Counted from the stretch's first letter, positions 8,795-18,265 are shown. The stretch is 64,000 nucleotides of DNA from Actinomycetes bacterium (GCA_021798955.1 JAJZBK010000008.1:1-64000), one strand, 5' to 3'. Notes: generated by a model from the letters alone, not told the origin. A program made the numbers and translations.

Positions 8795-8959
8795 CCGGCT
8801 GACGGTACAGCGCCGCGGCGACTGCCGTCGAGGACGCGTGAGTGCCGGCGAGGACGTATGACCGCTGGCGTGCGAGCATGCCTCCGTCGAGGTCACCCTG
8901 GGGCTGCGAACCGCTCGGGCCGCTGGGCGCGGTGCCTCCGGACTGACCCGGCACCGACC
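8795..8959. other. Upstream half of a 411-bp gene-free gap
   Basis: The gap between the thioesterase and the thiolase runs from 8795 to 9205. Apart from the promoter and palindrome at 8960-9010 I see no gene, repeat or RNA. The transcribed leader of the thiolase would be about 200 nt long, and I could not recognise a riboswitch in it. Confidence 0.5.
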
Positions 8960-9010
8960 TTGACGGGGCGGGAGGACGGCGTATGCTCGTGTCTTGACCG
9001 ACTAGTCAAG
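8960..9010 (+). promoter_or_regulatory. Promoter with overlapping 18-bp palindromic operator
   Basis: A -35 box TTGACG (8960-8965) and a -10 box TATGCT (8982-8987) are separated by 16 bp. Five bases after the -10 box lies CTTGACCGACTAGTCAAG (8993-9010), an inverted repeat with 6-bp arms. A protein bound there would cover the transcription start. Nearly the same palindrome lies at 23544-23561. The length and symmetry suit a TetR-family repressor; no such gene is in the window. Confidence 0.7.
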
Positions 9011-9205
9011 TCTCTACCGGTGGCAGGCCCGGTGCTGAACAGGGCCGCGTGCCGTGGGCACCCGGCCGAGATGCCCGTGGTGCGACGCCCTCGGGCGAGC
9101 CCAACGGCACGGGCTCGGCAGGAGGAACCGGGGGACGACAGCGCACCCCGGACGACCAAGGACCCGGCCCGCACGGCGGTCGGGCCAGACCAGGAGGACA
9201 GCCGC

Positions 9206-10390
9206 ATGACCGATGCAGTGATCGTCGATGCAGTACGGACCCCCGGGGGCAAGCGCAACGGCAAGCTCCGCAACTGGCACGCTGCCGACCTGGCGTCCGA
9301 GCCGCTCAAGGCGCTCGTGGAGCGCAACGACCTCGACCCGGCCATGGTCGACGACGTCATCATGGGGTGCGTCATGCAAGTCGGTGAGCAGGCCCTGAAC
9401 GTGGGCCGCAACGCCGTGCTCGCCGCCGGCTTCCCCGAGTCGGTACCGGCTACCACCATCGACCGCCAGTGCGGATCGTCCCAGCAGGCGCTGCACTTCG
9501 CTGCCCAGGGCGTCATCGCCGGCGCCTACGACGTGGTCATCGCCGCCGGGGTCGAGGTGATGACCCGCACGCCGCTGGGATCCTCCGTGGTGCGCGACCT
9601 GGGCTTCCCCTTCGGCCCGCGGGTCATGGCCCGCTATGCCGAGCGCGGTGGCCTGGTGAGCCAGGGCGAGGGCGCCGAGCTGATCGCCGAGCAGTGGGGC
9701 ATCACCCGGACCGAGCTCGACGAGTTTGCCGTGCGGTCGCACAAGCTCGCCGCCCAGGCCACCGCCGAGGGGCGTTTCGACAACGAGCTCCTGCCGGTGC
9801 CGGTCAAGGACGATGACGGGAACGACACCGACGAGCTGTTCCGCGTCGACGAGGGGATCCGCCCCGACTCGAGCGTGGACGTCCTCGCCAAGCTGAAGCC
9901 GGCGTTCCGTCCCGAGGAGACCGGCATGGTCACGGCTGGGAACTCCTCGCAGATCACCGACGGTGCCTCGGCCGTCCTCGTCATGAGCGAAGAGCGGGCC
10001 AATGCCCTCGGGCTGACGCCACGGGCGCGGTTCCACAGCTTCGCCGTGGTCGGTGCCGACCCGATCACCATGCTGACAGGACCGATCCCCGCTACCAAGG
10101 CCGTGCTCGACCGGGCGAAGCTCACTCTCGACGACATCGACCTGGTCGAGATCAACGAGGCGTTCGCCTCGGTCGTCCTCGCCTGGCAGCGGGAGCTCGG
10201 CGCCGACCTCGAGAAGGTCAACGTGAACGGCGGGGCGATCGCCCTCGGTCATCCCCTCGGCGCCTCCGGGAGCAAGCTGATGGCCACGCTGCTCAACGAG
10301 CTCGAGCGCACCGGTGGTCGCTACGGCCTCCAGACGATGTGCGAGGGTGGCGGGCTGGCCAACGCCACCATCATCGAGCGCCTGGGCTGA
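9206..10390 (+). CDS. Acetyl-CoA C-acyltransferase (thiolase)
   Basis: The 394-residue enzyme condenses or cleaves acyl-CoA at the last step of beta-oxidation. All three catalytic positions are visible: Cys89 in DRQCGSSQQ, His349 in GHPLGASG, and Cys379 in MCEGGG. INEAFA precedes the His region, as in degradative thiolases. The ATG at 9206 has AGGAGGA eight bases upstream. The gene stands alone with its own promoter and palindromic operator at 8960-9010. This suggests regulation together with the acyl-CoA dehydrogenase at 23.7 kb. Confidence 0.93.
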   Translation: MTDAVIVDAVRTPGGKRNGKLRNWHAADLASEPLKALVERNDLDPAMVDDVIMGCVMQVGEQALNVGRNAVLAAGFPESVPATTIDRQCGSSQQALHFAAQGVIAGAYDVVIAAGVEVMTRTPLGSSVVRDLGFPFGPRVMARYAERGGLVSQGEGAELIAEQWGITRTELDEFAVRSHKLAAQATAEGRFDNELLPVPVKDDDGNDTDELFRVDEGIRPDSSVDVLAKLKPAFRPEETGMVTAGNSSQITDGASAVLVMSEERANALGLTPRARFHSFAVVGADPITMLTGPIPATKAVLDRAKLTLDDIDLVEINEAFASVVLAWQRELGADLEKVNVNGGAIALGHPLGASGSKLMATLLNELERTGGRYGLQTMCEGGGLANATIIERLG

Positions 10391-10466
10391 TCCTCTCTCG
10401 GAGCTGGGTCATCTCTGGGAGCTGGGAGGGCGCCGCGCAACGGCCGCCTGACCGGCGCCGACCCGC

Positions 10467-10500
10467 CGACCGTGCCGGCCTCGAGAGGCCGGCACGGTCG
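10467..10500. terminator. Perfect 34-bp palindrome between convergent genes
   Basis: Bases 10467-10500 form a perfect palindrome centred on CTCGAG, with arms starting CGACCGTGCCGGCCT. It lies between the thiolase stop and the crgA stop, which converge. There is no T-tract on either side, so it would be a GC-rich hairpin terminator acting in both directions, as is common in actinobacteria. Confidence 0.75.
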
Positions 10501-10599
10501 CGTTCGGGGACGGTGGCGAAGTAGGACGCCACCGACGCCTCGCCGAGGACCCGGCGCTCACCGGTCCTGGCCGGCACGGTGGCACCAGCCCGATGGCGC

Positions 10600-10962
10600 C
10601 TAGTGGTACTTGGTCGCTGCCATCAGCCCGGCGAAGACGAGCCCGATGGCGCCGACCAGCCACCAGTTGCTCACGCCACCGGGCAGCGCGTTGACGTAGT
10701 TGAGGATGATGAGCAGGACACCCAGGGTGAAGAGAGCGATGATGAGCGCGCCCATCCACGGTGGGCTCTTCTTGGCGCTCTTGGGCTGTGGCGGGGTGTA
10801 CCGCTCGCTCGTCGTCGAAGCGACGGACTGGCGCCCGCTCCGGCGACCCGTTCTGCCCTTCCCCGACGACGCCACCGTTCCCTTGGGCTGAGCGCGACCC
10901 GAGCTCGACCTCCCCTTGCGGCCGGATGCTGCGGGGGTCTTCGCGTTGGCCTTCGTCGACAT
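10600..10962 (-). CDS. crgA: Cell division protein CrgA
   Basis: The 120-residue protein has a basic N-terminus and two C-terminal membrane helices (about residues 70-88 and 97-115) separated by [10 protein letters not shown]. It ends in the family's ATKYH-type tail. CrgA is an actinobacterial divisome protein that coordinates septum formation with peptidoglycan synthesis. The N-terminal tail is longer and richer in Lys, Ser and Arg than in short mycobacterial homologues. Its neighbours (pabA, pknB, pbpA, pstP, fha genes) match the conserved actinobacterial locus, which strengthens the call. Confidence 0.9.
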   Translation of the reverse strand: MSTKANAKTPAASGRKGRSSSGRAQPKGTVASSGKGRTGRRSGRQSVASTTSERYTPPQPKSAKKSPPWMGALIIALFTLGVLLIILNYVNALPGGVSNWWLVGAIGLVFAGLMAATKYH

Positions 10963-11034
10963 GGTCGAAGCCTAGCGAGCACGGTGAGGCCGGCGAAGGC
11001 CACCTCTCTGCCCTGCCGGTACGCTGAGGGGACC

Positions 11035-11631
11035 ATGGGCGCCACGGTCCTCCTCGTCGACAACTACGACTCGTTCGTCTACAACCTCGTGCAGGAGCTG
11101 GGCGAGCTGGGGGCAGACCCGGTGGTCCGCCGCAACGATGCCGTCGACGTCGACGGCATCCGAGCACTCGGGTGCAACCTGGTGGTCATCTCGCCGGGCC
11201 CGGGACGTCCGGAGGGCGCCGGCATCAGCCTCGAGGCCATCACCGAGCTGGCCGGTGAGGTGCCCATCCTCGGGGTGTGCCTGGGACACCAAGCCATCGG
11301 ACAGGCGTTCGGGGCGAGCATCGTCCGTGCTCCCGTGCTCATGCACGGCAAGACGTCCGAGGTCCACCACGACGGCAGAGGCGTCTTTGCCGGGCTCCCG
11401 CAACCGTTGACCGCCACGCGCTACCACTCGCTCGTCGTCGACCCGACGACCGTCCCCGACGAGCTCGAGGTGACCGCCACTACCGACGACGGCGTCATCA
11501 TGGGGCTACGCCACCGCGACCTTCCTGTCGAGGGGGTCCAGTTCCACCCCGAGTCGGTGCTCACCTCCTCGGGACCGTCGTTGCTGGCCAACTTCCTGGC
11601 CCAGGCCACGACAGCCCGCAGCCGGCAGTAG
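11035..11631 (+). CDS. pabA: Glutamine amidotransferase, anthranilate/aminodeoxychorismate synthase component II
   Basis: The 198-residue class I amidotransferase releases ammonia from glutamine for chorismate amination. The family start [16 protein letters not shown] is present, Cys82 sits in [11 protein letters not shown], and the His-Glu pair is in VQFHPES. Sequence alone does not separate PabA (folate) from TrpG (tryptophan). No component I gene is nearby. In mycobacteria the gene at this place is annotated trpG, so position does not decide it. It is convergent with pknB. Confidence 0.85.
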   Translation: MGATVLLVDNYDSFVYNLVQELGELGADPVVRRNDAVDVDGIRALGCNLVVISPGPGRPEGAGISLEAITELAGEVPILGVCLGHQAIGQAFGASIVRAPVLMHGKTSEVHHDGRGVFAGLPQPLTATRYHSLVVDPTTVPDELEVTATTDDGVIMGLRHRDLPVEGVQFHPESVLTSSGPSLLANFLAQATTARSRQ

Positions 11632-11701
11632 CCCGAACGCCGGAGTCCTGAGGCCATAGCCGGACGCGACGCGAACGGGGAACGAGGCCGCGCCGGGCTG
11701 C

Positions 11702-13744
11702 TCAGGCCTTGTGGGCCTTGCCCGGGCCGGAAGGCGCGAGCGAGGCGCCCTGGCTGTTCCCCGCCCCCGGCTGCGACGTCCCCGGCTGCGATGTGCCAGT
11801 CCCCGACGGGCACACGGCGATGGTCACAGTCTGGCCCGCCTGGACGGACGTGCCGCCGACGGGGCTCTGCGACGCCACGTTGCCCGCCCCCGGCGACGAC
11901 GGGCCGGTGCAGGCCGTCGCCGGTGCCGATGTGTCGGACACCTGCAGGCCCTGGTTCTGGAGGGTCGCCGTGGCGGTCGAAGCCGACGAGCCAACCACGT
12001 TCTGGACCACCACCGTCGACGGCCCCGTCGAGACGATGACGGTGACCTGGGTCTTGAGCGGGACCGAGGTCCCCGCTGCCGGGGTCGTCCCGATCACCAG
12101 GCCGTTGCCGATCGAGCTCGACGCCTGGTTGGTGGTGCCCCCGTAGGCAAGGCCGGCGCTCGTGATGTCGGCCACGGCCTGGGTCGGGGTCTCCCCCGCG
12201 ACGTTGGGCACAGCGACCGTGCCGGGGCCCGACGAGACGACAAGGGTGACCGTGCTACCGGCGTTGACCGAAGTGCCCGGCTGTGGCGTGGCGTCGATCA
12301 CGGTTCCGGCTGCGGCGTTGTTGGTGACCGTCTTGACCTTGTAGCTGAGGCCAGTGGACGTCAGCAGGCCCTCGGCGTTCGTCTCGGTGGTGTTGGTCAC
12401 CGGCGGGACGGTCACCTGGGCGATGGCCGGCGCCGTCCGCTTGGCCACCGTCAGGGTGACCGTGTCGCCCTTCTTCACCAGGCTGCCGCGCTTCGGGTTG
12501 GTGGCGAGCACCGTGCCCGTCGGACGCGACGAGCCCTGCGGTTGAGTCTGGACCACCAGCCCGTCCCCCTGGAGGGTGCTCGTGGCCTGCGACACCGGTT
12601 CTCCCACCACGGCGGGGAGCGAGAAGGTCTTCGCCCCACCCAGGTAGCCGAGTTGCCGGGCGAGCAGCACGCCGACCACGGCGAGGAGCAGGAGCAGGAT
12701 GACGAGGACCGTGGCATACAGGCGCGTCCGGCTGCGCCGAGGCTCGGGGACCGGGTCGTCGACGGGCTGGCTGCCGTGGCGGGGGATGGCCTGGGTGGCA
12801 TCGGCGGCGACCGCACCGAGGGTCCCGACCGCCCCCACGGCCTGGGTGGCAGCCATCGCGTGCTGGAGGACCGTGGGGTCGTTGGCGGCCAGTACCGAGC
12901 GACCCTCGGTGAAGCGCAACAGGTCGGCCCGGAGGTCTTCTGCTGTCTGGTAACGGTAGGCCGGGTCCTTGGCCATCGCCTTCATGATCACGGCTTCGAA
13001 GGTGGGCGGGACCGATGGGTTGAGCTCGCGGGGTGCCGGCGGGTGCTCTCGCACGTGCTTGGAGGCAACGGCGACCGGCGTGTCCCCGAGGAACGGCGGC
13101 CGGCCGGTGACCATCTCGTAGAGCACGACGCCGAGCGAGTAGATGTCGCTGCGGGCGTCGACGCCGATCCCTTCCGCCTGCTCGGGAGAGAAGTAGGTCG
13201 CCGTCCCCATGACCGCCCCGGTCTGGGTCAGGCTCTCCTCGGTGTTGAGCGCCCGGGCGATGCCGAAGTCGGTCACTTTCACCAGGCCCTCGTCGGTGAT
13301 GAGGACGTTGCCCGGCTTGACGTCGCGATGGACGACGCCGTGGCGGTTGGCGTAGCCGAGTGCGGAGGCCACGAACGACCCGATGTCGGCGGCCCGGTCA
13401 GCCGACAACGGGCCTGCTGTCTTCAGGATGGCAGACAGGGGCCGGCCGTCGACGAACTCCATGACGATGAAGTACGTCCCCGAGTCCTCTCCCCAGTCGA
13501 AGACCGGGACGATGTTGGGGTGCGACAAGTTGGCGGCGGCCTGGGCCTCACGTCGGAACCGCTCGACGAACGACCGGTCTACCGACAGCTCGGGAAAGAG
13601 GACCTTCAGTGCCACGGGACGGTCGAGCAGCCGGTCGCGGGCGCGGTAGACGTCGGCCATGCCGCCACGTGCGATGAGGTGGTCGAGCTCGTAGCGCTGG
13701 GAGAAGACGCGCGGTGCCTGGGAGTCCACGGGGGTCGGGTCCAT
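11702..13744 (-). CDS. pknB: Serine/threonine protein kinase PknB with four PASTA domains
   Basis: This 680-residue membrane kinase controls peptidoglycan synthesis and division. The kinase domain (about 18-280) has the G-loop with GGMADVY, Lys47, HRDVKPGN with catalytic Asp141, and DFG at 159-161. A single membrane helix follows near residue 345-368. Outside the cell there are four PASTA repeats (about 375-645), which bind muropeptides or lipid II, and a Ser/Gly/Pro-rich tail. PASTA 4 contains two cysteines that could pair. The cognate phosphatase pstP and FHA readers lie upstream on the same strand. There is a 159-bp gap to pbpA. Confidence 0.95.
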   Translation of the reverse strand: MDPTPVDSQAPRVFSQRYELDHLIARGGMADVYRARDRLLDRPVALKVLFPELSVDRSFVERFRREAQAAANLSHPNIVPVFDWGEDSGTYFIVMEFVDGRPLSAILKTAGPLSADRAADIGSFVASALGYANRHGVVHRDVKPGNVLITDEGLVKVTDFGIARALNTEESLTQTGAVMGTATYFSPEQAEGIGVDARSDIYSLGVVLYEMVTGRPPFLGDTPVAVASKHVREHPPAPRELNPSVPPTFEAVIMKAMAKDPAYRYQTAEDLRADLLRFTEGRSVLAANDPTVLQHAMAATQAVGAVGTLGAVAADATQAIPRHGSQPVDDPVPEPRRSRTRLYATVLVILLLLLAVVGVLLARQLGYLGGAKTFSLPAVVGEPVSQATSTLQGDGLVVQTQPQGSSRPTGTVLATNPKRGSLVKKGDTVTLTVAKRTAPAIAQVTVPPVTNTTETNAEGLLTSTGLSYKVKTVTNNAAAGTVIDATPQPGTSVNAGSTVTLVVSSGPGTVAVPNVAGETPTQAVADITSAGLAYGGTTNQASSSIGNGLVIGTTPAAGTSVPLKTQVTVIVSTGPSTVVVQNVVGSSASTATATLQNQGLQVSDTSAPATACTGPSSPGAGNVASQSPVGGTSVQAGQTVTIAVCPSGTGTSQPGTSQPGAGNSQGASLAPSGPGKAHKA

Positions 13745-13903
13745 TCGGGTCAGAGCCTACGTCGTGGGGTCGTCACCGACGGGACCTTCCCGCCTCGGGC
13801 CAGGCCTCGGCGACCAGTGCCTTCGGTCGCGCGGAGCAGACGCGAAGGGCCCCTTCGGAGCCCACCCGGGACGACCATTCGGCGATGTGGGGGGTCGGAG
13901 GGC

Positions 13904-15385
13904 TCACGGGACGAGGGCCAGGGCTTGCGACAAGATCTTGGCGATGGCCGGACCGGCGACCGAGTTGCCGGTCTGCAGCTCTCCCTGGTCGGGGACGGCG
14001 ACGGCCACCACGACCTTCGGGTTGGTCGCCGGGGCCATGGCGACCATCCAGTCGTTGGTGGTCTGGTGGCCGGTCTGGGCCGTGCCCGTCTTGGCGGCCA
14101 CGTCCTCGCTGGCCGGGAACACCCCGTAGCCGGTGCCGGCGGGGTCGGTGACCACCCGACGCATCAGGGCCTTCACCTGGGCCGCCGTCTGGGCGGACGT
14201 TGCCCGCCGCCACGGCTTGGGCGTGTAGCGGGTGACGAGGTCGCCCTGGGCGGTGTGGACCGACTGCATGACATGTGGGGTCATGATCACTCCGCCGTTG
14301 GCGATGGCCGAGCCCACGAGGGCCATCATGAGCGGCGAGGCCTGGTCGTCGAGCTGCCCGAATGCCGAATAGGCCTGGTTGGGCTTGTCGTTGTGGAGCA
14401 CCGACAGGCCGGGGAACTGGCCCTGCGCCGCACCCCCGATGTCGAGAGGGATCGGCATGTCGAAACCGAAGGCGTGGGCCTCGTCGATCTGGTTCTGGGC
14501 CCCGAGGCTCATCCCGTACTGCCCGTAGACGGTGTCGCACGACTGAGGCAGGGCTTGTTGGATGGTCTGGCCGCAGTGCTCGGCGCCATGGCCGTAGTTG
14601 CACAGCGGCTGGTTCGACTGAGGCAGCGAGATGCACCCGACGATGGGGTAGTTGACCGAGGCCAGAGACGGCATGTGGTCGAAGACCGCCGAGGTGGTGA
14701 CGATCTTGTAGGTGGAGCCGGGGAAGTAGGTGAGCTGGTAGGCACGCGACAGCAGGGGGCTGGTCGGGCTCGAGGGGTCGAGCGCCTTCCAGGCCGCTTC
14801 CTCGGTGGCGCTGCTCACCGCGACCAGCGGGTTGGGGTCGAAGGACGGGATGCCCGCCATGGCGAGGATCGCCCCGGTGTGCGGGTTCACCACGACCGCC
14901 CCGGCGTTCGGCGGGTGCGACGGGATGGCGTCGAGGTCGGCCGTGACCTCGGCCTGGAGCGTGGTCGAGATGGTGAGGGTGACATTGTCCGTGGTGGTCC
15001 GGTTCACCAGCAGGTCGCCGAGGGTCTTCGCCGGGCGGGTGTGAGGGGTGAGGTACGTGTCGTAGGCCGCCTCGACGCCGGTTAGCCCGTAGATCGGCGA
15101 GTCGTACCCGACGACCTGCGAGAACAACGTGGCGGTGGCAGCCGGGTAGACGCGGCGGTACTTGTACGCCCCCGACGTGGCGAGGACCGACTTGGCCAGC
15201 ACCACCCCGTTCGACGACAGGATCTCGCCACGCGACTGGCTGAGCCGCGCCTCGATCACCTGGGGGTTCTGGGGCGAGGTGGCCAGGGCGTGGGCCCGCA
15301 CGATCTGGATGTTGTTCAGCTGGACGAACAACACCAGGAAGCACAGTGCGAGGAAGATGCCGGCGATCCGAATTCGTCGTTCCAT
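13904..15385 (-). CDS. pbpA: Penicillin-binding protein PbpA (class B transpeptidase)
   Basis: The 493-residue protein has an N-terminal membrane anchor (about 5-25), a dimerisation region and a transpeptidase domain. The three active-site motifs are FPGSTYK (SxxK), QSCDT (SxD in place of the common SxN, as in E. coli PBP2), and AAKTGTAQ (KTG). It crosslinks peptidoglycan in elongation, normally with a SEDS glycosyltransferase (RodA). Its ATG shares one base with the pstP stop (TGATG), so translation is coupled. No rodA lies between them, unlike the mycobacterial order. Confidence 0.93.
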   Translation of the reverse strand: MERRIRIAGIFLALCFLVLFVQLNNIQIVRAHALATSPQNPQVIEARLSQSRGEILSSNGVVLAKSVLATSGAYKYRRVYPAATATLFSQVVGYDSPIYGLTGVEAAYDTYLTPHTRPAKTLGDLLVNRTTTDNVTLTISTTLQAEVTADLDAIPSHPPNAGAVVVNPHTGAILAMAGIPSFDPNPLVAVSSATEEAAWKALDPSSPTSPLLSRAYQLTYFPGSTYKIVTTSAVFDHMPSLASVNYPIVGCISLPQSNQPLCNYGHGAEHCGQTIQQALPQSCDTVYGQYGMSLGAQNQIDEAHAFGFDMPIPLDIGGAAQGQFPGLSVLHNDKPNQAYSAFGQLDDQASPLMMALVGSAIANGGVIMTPHVMQSVHTAQGDLVTRYTPKPWRRATSAQTAAQVKALMRRVVTDPAGTGYGVFPASEDVAAKTGTAQTGHQTTNDWMVAMAPATNPKVVVAVAVPDQGELQTGNSVAGPAIAKILSQALALVP

Positions 15386-16851
15386 CAGGTCTCTCCGACG
15401 CCGGCCGGCGACGCCCGGGAACCGAGCGGGGCCAACGCCCCCGCCAGGGTAGTGGAGGTCGTCGGGGCCGCTGCAGGCACCCCCCCGGCCGAAGACCCAC
15501 CCGGGGCGACCTCGAGGTTGCGCACGTAGGTGCGGGCGGCGGCAACCGAGGGCTCCTCCACCCCGCCGCGTAGCACCGGCACGTAGGTGGGGTCGACGTC
15601 GGCGGTGGTCACCCCGGTCCGCTCCACGGCGACCGGGTGGTACCAGAGCAGGCCTCCGATACGCCCCTGGTAGATGACGAGCTCCTTCCCGTCGAGCCCG
15701 ACGAAGTAGGAGCTGGTGTCGAACCACCTGACCGCCGAGTACGCAGAAGCGAGCACGACGGCGACGAGCACGGCGAAGAGGACCGTGCGCACGGTCACCA
15801 GTCGGCGGGCACGGGCGGCGCGACGGGCCCGGCGACGAGCGGTTCGACGATCCGCCCGACTGGACGTGCCGGTCCCCTCGGTGGCCTCCCCGGCACCGGC
15901 CCGCGGACCGCTCGGCGTGGCCTCGGGAACGAGGAGCGGGGGCGGTGCCGCCCGCACGGCCGTCGCCGTCGGGGCGGCCGACCCGCCGCTCGTCGGCGCC
16001 GCAGTACTGCTGCCCTCCGGGCCGAGCCCGTCTGCCCCCGTAGCCACACCCTCGGCGCCCTGGTAGGCACGGGCGGCTTCGGCGTTCCGCAGCGTGCCGG
16101 CGGAAGCAAGCGGCTCGTCGGGCGCCTCCTCCCCGATCACCACGTCCACCACGACGACGGTGATGTTGTCACTCCCGCCGTTCGCCCGGGCCCGGGCCAC
16201 CAGCTCGTCGGCTGCCTGTTGGGGCTCAGGCTGCTCGACCAACACGGCGGCGATCTCGGCGTCCGTCACCTCGTTGCTGAGGCCGTCACTGCACAGCAGG
16301 AAGCGATCACCCCGGACCGGCACGACCCGCCAGAGATCGACGGCGACGGTCTCCGCCACGCCGAGGGCGCGGGTGAGGACGTGCCGGTGGGGATGGACAG
16401 CAGCCTCCGCCGGTGTCAGCTCTCCTGTGCGGACCATCTCCTCGGCCAGGCTGTGGTCGGCGCTGATCTGGGTGAGCGTGCCGTCGTGGAGCCGGTAGGA
16501 ACGCGAGTCCCCCACGTTGACGAGGACGAGGACGTCGCGCCCCTGCTCGTTGACGAGGGCGACGGCCGTGAGCGTGGTCCCCATCCCACGCAGCTCGGCG
16601 TGCTCGAGGCTCTGCTCCCACACCACGGCGTTGGCCGCGTCGACCGCCGACACGAGCCCGGCCCCGGTCGGAGCCCGACCGAAGGCGGTCTCGAGCGCGT
16701 CCACGGCCAGTCGCGACGCCACGTCGCCGCCAGCGTGCCCCCCCATGCCATCGGCCACCACGAACAGGCTGGCGGTAGCGAGCAGGCGGTCCTGGTTGGA
16801 CGCCCGCACCAGGCCGGTGTCGGTGGCGGACCCCGATCGGAGGACGGTCAC
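15385..16851 (-). CDS. pstP: PP2C-family serine/threonine phosphatase PstP
   Basis: The 488-residue protein begins with a PP2C domain (about 1-240): SATDTGLVRASNQD, VADGMGGHAGG, VGDSRSYR, SDGL and GGSDNITVVVV supply the metal-binding aspartates. A long Ala/Pro/Gly linker leads to a basic patch and one membrane helix (about 355-375), then an extracellular domain of about 110 residues. PstP reverses PknB phosphorylation. It starts one base after the fhaB stop and overlaps pbpA by one base, so the block is one operon. Confidence 0.93.
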   Translation of the reverse strand: MTVLRSGSATDTGLVRASNQDRLLATASLFVVADGMGGHAGGDVASRLAVDALETAFGRAPTGAGLVSAVDAANAVVWEQSLEHAELRGMGTTLTAVALVNEQGRDVLVLVNVGDSRSYRLHDGTLTQISADHSLAEEMVRTGELTPAEAAVHPHRHVLTRALGVAETVAVDLWRVVPVRGDRFLLCSDGLSNEVTDAEIAAVLVEQPEPQQAADELVARARANGGSDNITVVVVDVVIGEEAPDEPLASAGTLRNAEAARAYQGAEGVATGADGLGPEGSSTAAPTSGGSAAPTATAVRAAPPPLLVPEATPSGPRAGAGEATEGTGTSSRADRRTARRRARRAARARRLVTVRTVLFAVLVAVVLASAYSAVRWFDTSSYFVGLDGKELVIYQGRIGGLLWYHPVAVERTGVTTADVDPTYVPVLRGGVEEPSVAAARTYVRNLEVAPGGSSAGGVPAAAPTTSTTLAGALAPLGSRASPAGVGET

Positions 16852-16852
16852 G

Positions 16853-17389
16853 TCACCTCCCCACCTCGAACACCGTGCCTCCGATCTGCAACAAGTCGCC
16901 TTTTTCGAGGCGTGTCCGCTCGGTGATGCGCTCGGCGTTGACCCACGTCCCGTTGGTCGAGCGCAGGTCCTCGACCCACAGGTCGCCGTCGAGCCGGAAG
17001 AGACGAGCGTGCAGGTTGGAAGCGTAGGTGTCCGACACGATCGGGACGCCGCAGCCGGGTGCCCGACCGATCGTGACCTCCTCGCCGAGCTCGTAGGTGA
17101 CGCCGGCCTGGTCCTCGGGCCGGACCACGTGGAGGCGGAGCTGACGACTACGCCGACCCCGCGTCGCGGTGGGCAGCTCCTCGTCCTCCTCCTCGCGGCG
17201 CCGCCTTCGAGGCTTGAGCGGGCGGACCTCGACCCAGACGGCCCGGACCACCCACAGGAAGAAGAGCCACATCAGGGCGACGACGGCGTACTCGAGCGCC
17301 CTGAGCAGTGGGGTGTTGTCGACCGGTGTCGTCGTCAGCGACGCGAACGACAGGAGGGTGTGCATGATGGTGGTCCCGGAGGCCGTCAC
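16853..17389 (-). CDS. fhaB: FHA-domain protein FhaB
   Basis: The product is 178 residues. An N-terminal membrane helix (about 28-48) is followed by an acidic/basic linker and a C-terminal FHA domain with IGRAPGCG, SNLHARLF and STNGTWVN, the phosphothreonine-binding loops. It reads the phosphorylation state set by PknB. The GTG start at 17389 overlaps the fhaA stop (GTGA), which gives coupled translation and decides the start. Confidence 0.92.
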   Translation of the reverse strand: MTASGTTIMHTLLSFASLTTTPVDNTPLLRALEYAVVALMWLFFLWVVRAVWVEVRPLKPRRRRREEEDEELPTATRGRRSRQLRLHVVRPEDQAGVTYELGEEVTIGRAPGCGVPIVSDTYASNLHARLFRLDGDLWVEDLRSTNGTWVNAERITERTRLEKGDLLQIGGTVFEVGR

Positions 17390-18042
17390 GAAGTCTCGAA
17401 CACGATCACCGTCGTCCCGACCGTGATCTGGTCGCCGTCGGCGAGCGCCCGCTCATGCACGGGCACGCCGTTGACCCGGGTGCCGTTGGTCGACCCGAGG
17501 TCGACGACCACGACGTCGTTGCCCTGGCGACGGACCTCGGCATGACGCCGACTGACGTTGGGGTCGCCGACCACGATCGTGCACTCGGGGAGACGGCCGA
17601 CCGTGACCGGCTCCGGGCCGAGGACGATGCGCTCGCCGTTCGGGAGCACCAGGGAGCCCGCCGGCAAGCCGAGGGGACCCTCCCGCACGTCGGCCTCGAC
17701 GTCGAAGAGGCCCGGACGAAGGCCAGGGTCTTCGACGACCGAGACGGTGACCGGCCCGACGAACTCGTACTCCTCGACCCTGGCGTGCTCGCGGGCGGCC
17801 TCCTCGAGCTCGCGTACGAGCGCGTCGAGGAAGGGCTCGAAGCGATCGAGGTCGGAGGGAGAGAGGTGCACGACGAACGCGTTGGGCGCGAGCAGACCGT
17901 TCACGCCCACACGCCGACCGAGGTCCATCTCGCGTGTCAGCCGGCGGCCGATGGCCACCGGTTGGAGCTCGCTCCTCAACGCCTTGGAAAAGGTGCCATC
18001 GACCAGGCGCTCGAGGCGCCCTTCGAATCGTTGCAGTCCCAT
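17386..18042 (-). CDS. fhaA: DUF3662/FHA-domain protein FhaA
   Basis: The 218-residue protein has the DUF3662 domain at the N-terminus (MGLQRFEGRLERLVDGTF and following, about 1-115) and a C-terminal FHA domain with VGRLPECTIVV, SRRHAEV and STNGTRVN. Mycobacterial FhaA is about 520 residues because of a long disordered linker; here the linker is only about 25 residues. FhaA binds phosphorylated proteins and modulates cell-wall synthesis. It is the first gene of the operon, with its promoter probably in the 223-bp gap toward tRNA-Leu. Confidence 0.92.
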   Translation of the reverse strand: MGLQRFEGRLERLVDGTFSKALRSELQPVAIGRRLTREMDLGRRVGVNGLLAPNAFVVHLSPSDLDRFEPFLDALVRELEEAAREHARVEEYEFVGPVTVSVVEDPGLRPGLFDVEADVREGPLGLPAGSLVLPNGERIVLGPEPVTVGRLPECTIVVGDPNVSRRHAEVRRQGNDVVVVDLGSTNGTRVNGVPVHERALADGDQITVGTTVIVFETS

Positions 18043-18130
18043 GCTGCGGTCAGCCTACCGGCGCTCATCCGCCTGTTGGGGGGAGGGGGCACCCCTGGGG
18101 TGCCGGTGGGTCGTCCTGACCAGACGATCC

Positions 18131-18193
18131 GCTCGGGTGCTCTGTCGCTCGGGTGCTCTGTCGCTCGGGTGCTCTGTCGCTCGGGTGCTCTGC
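18131..18193. repeat. 16-bp tandem repeat, about four copies
   Basis: GCTCGGGTGCTCTGTC is repeated at 18131, 18147 and 18163, with a fourth copy from 18179 that diverges near its end. The array lies upstream of fhaA and 73 bp before the leucine tRNA, in the region where both promoters should be. Confidence 0.95.
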
Positions 18194-18265
18194 CGGAGCC
18201 GGGGGGCGGCGACTCGGGCAGCACCGGGGGCGGCGGCTCGGTCGGATAGGATGCCGCTGCTGCTC

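Noticed and set aside
13745-13903. Search for a pknA or rodA remnant between pbpA and pknB
   Set aside because: The 159-bp gap has no kinase or SEDS sequence in any frame.
11711-15085. Very long plus-strand open frame (over 1,100 codons) opposite pknB and pbpA
   Set aside because: It is Arg/Gly/Asp-rich with no family motifs and lies antisense to two clear genes. High GC content produces such frames by default.
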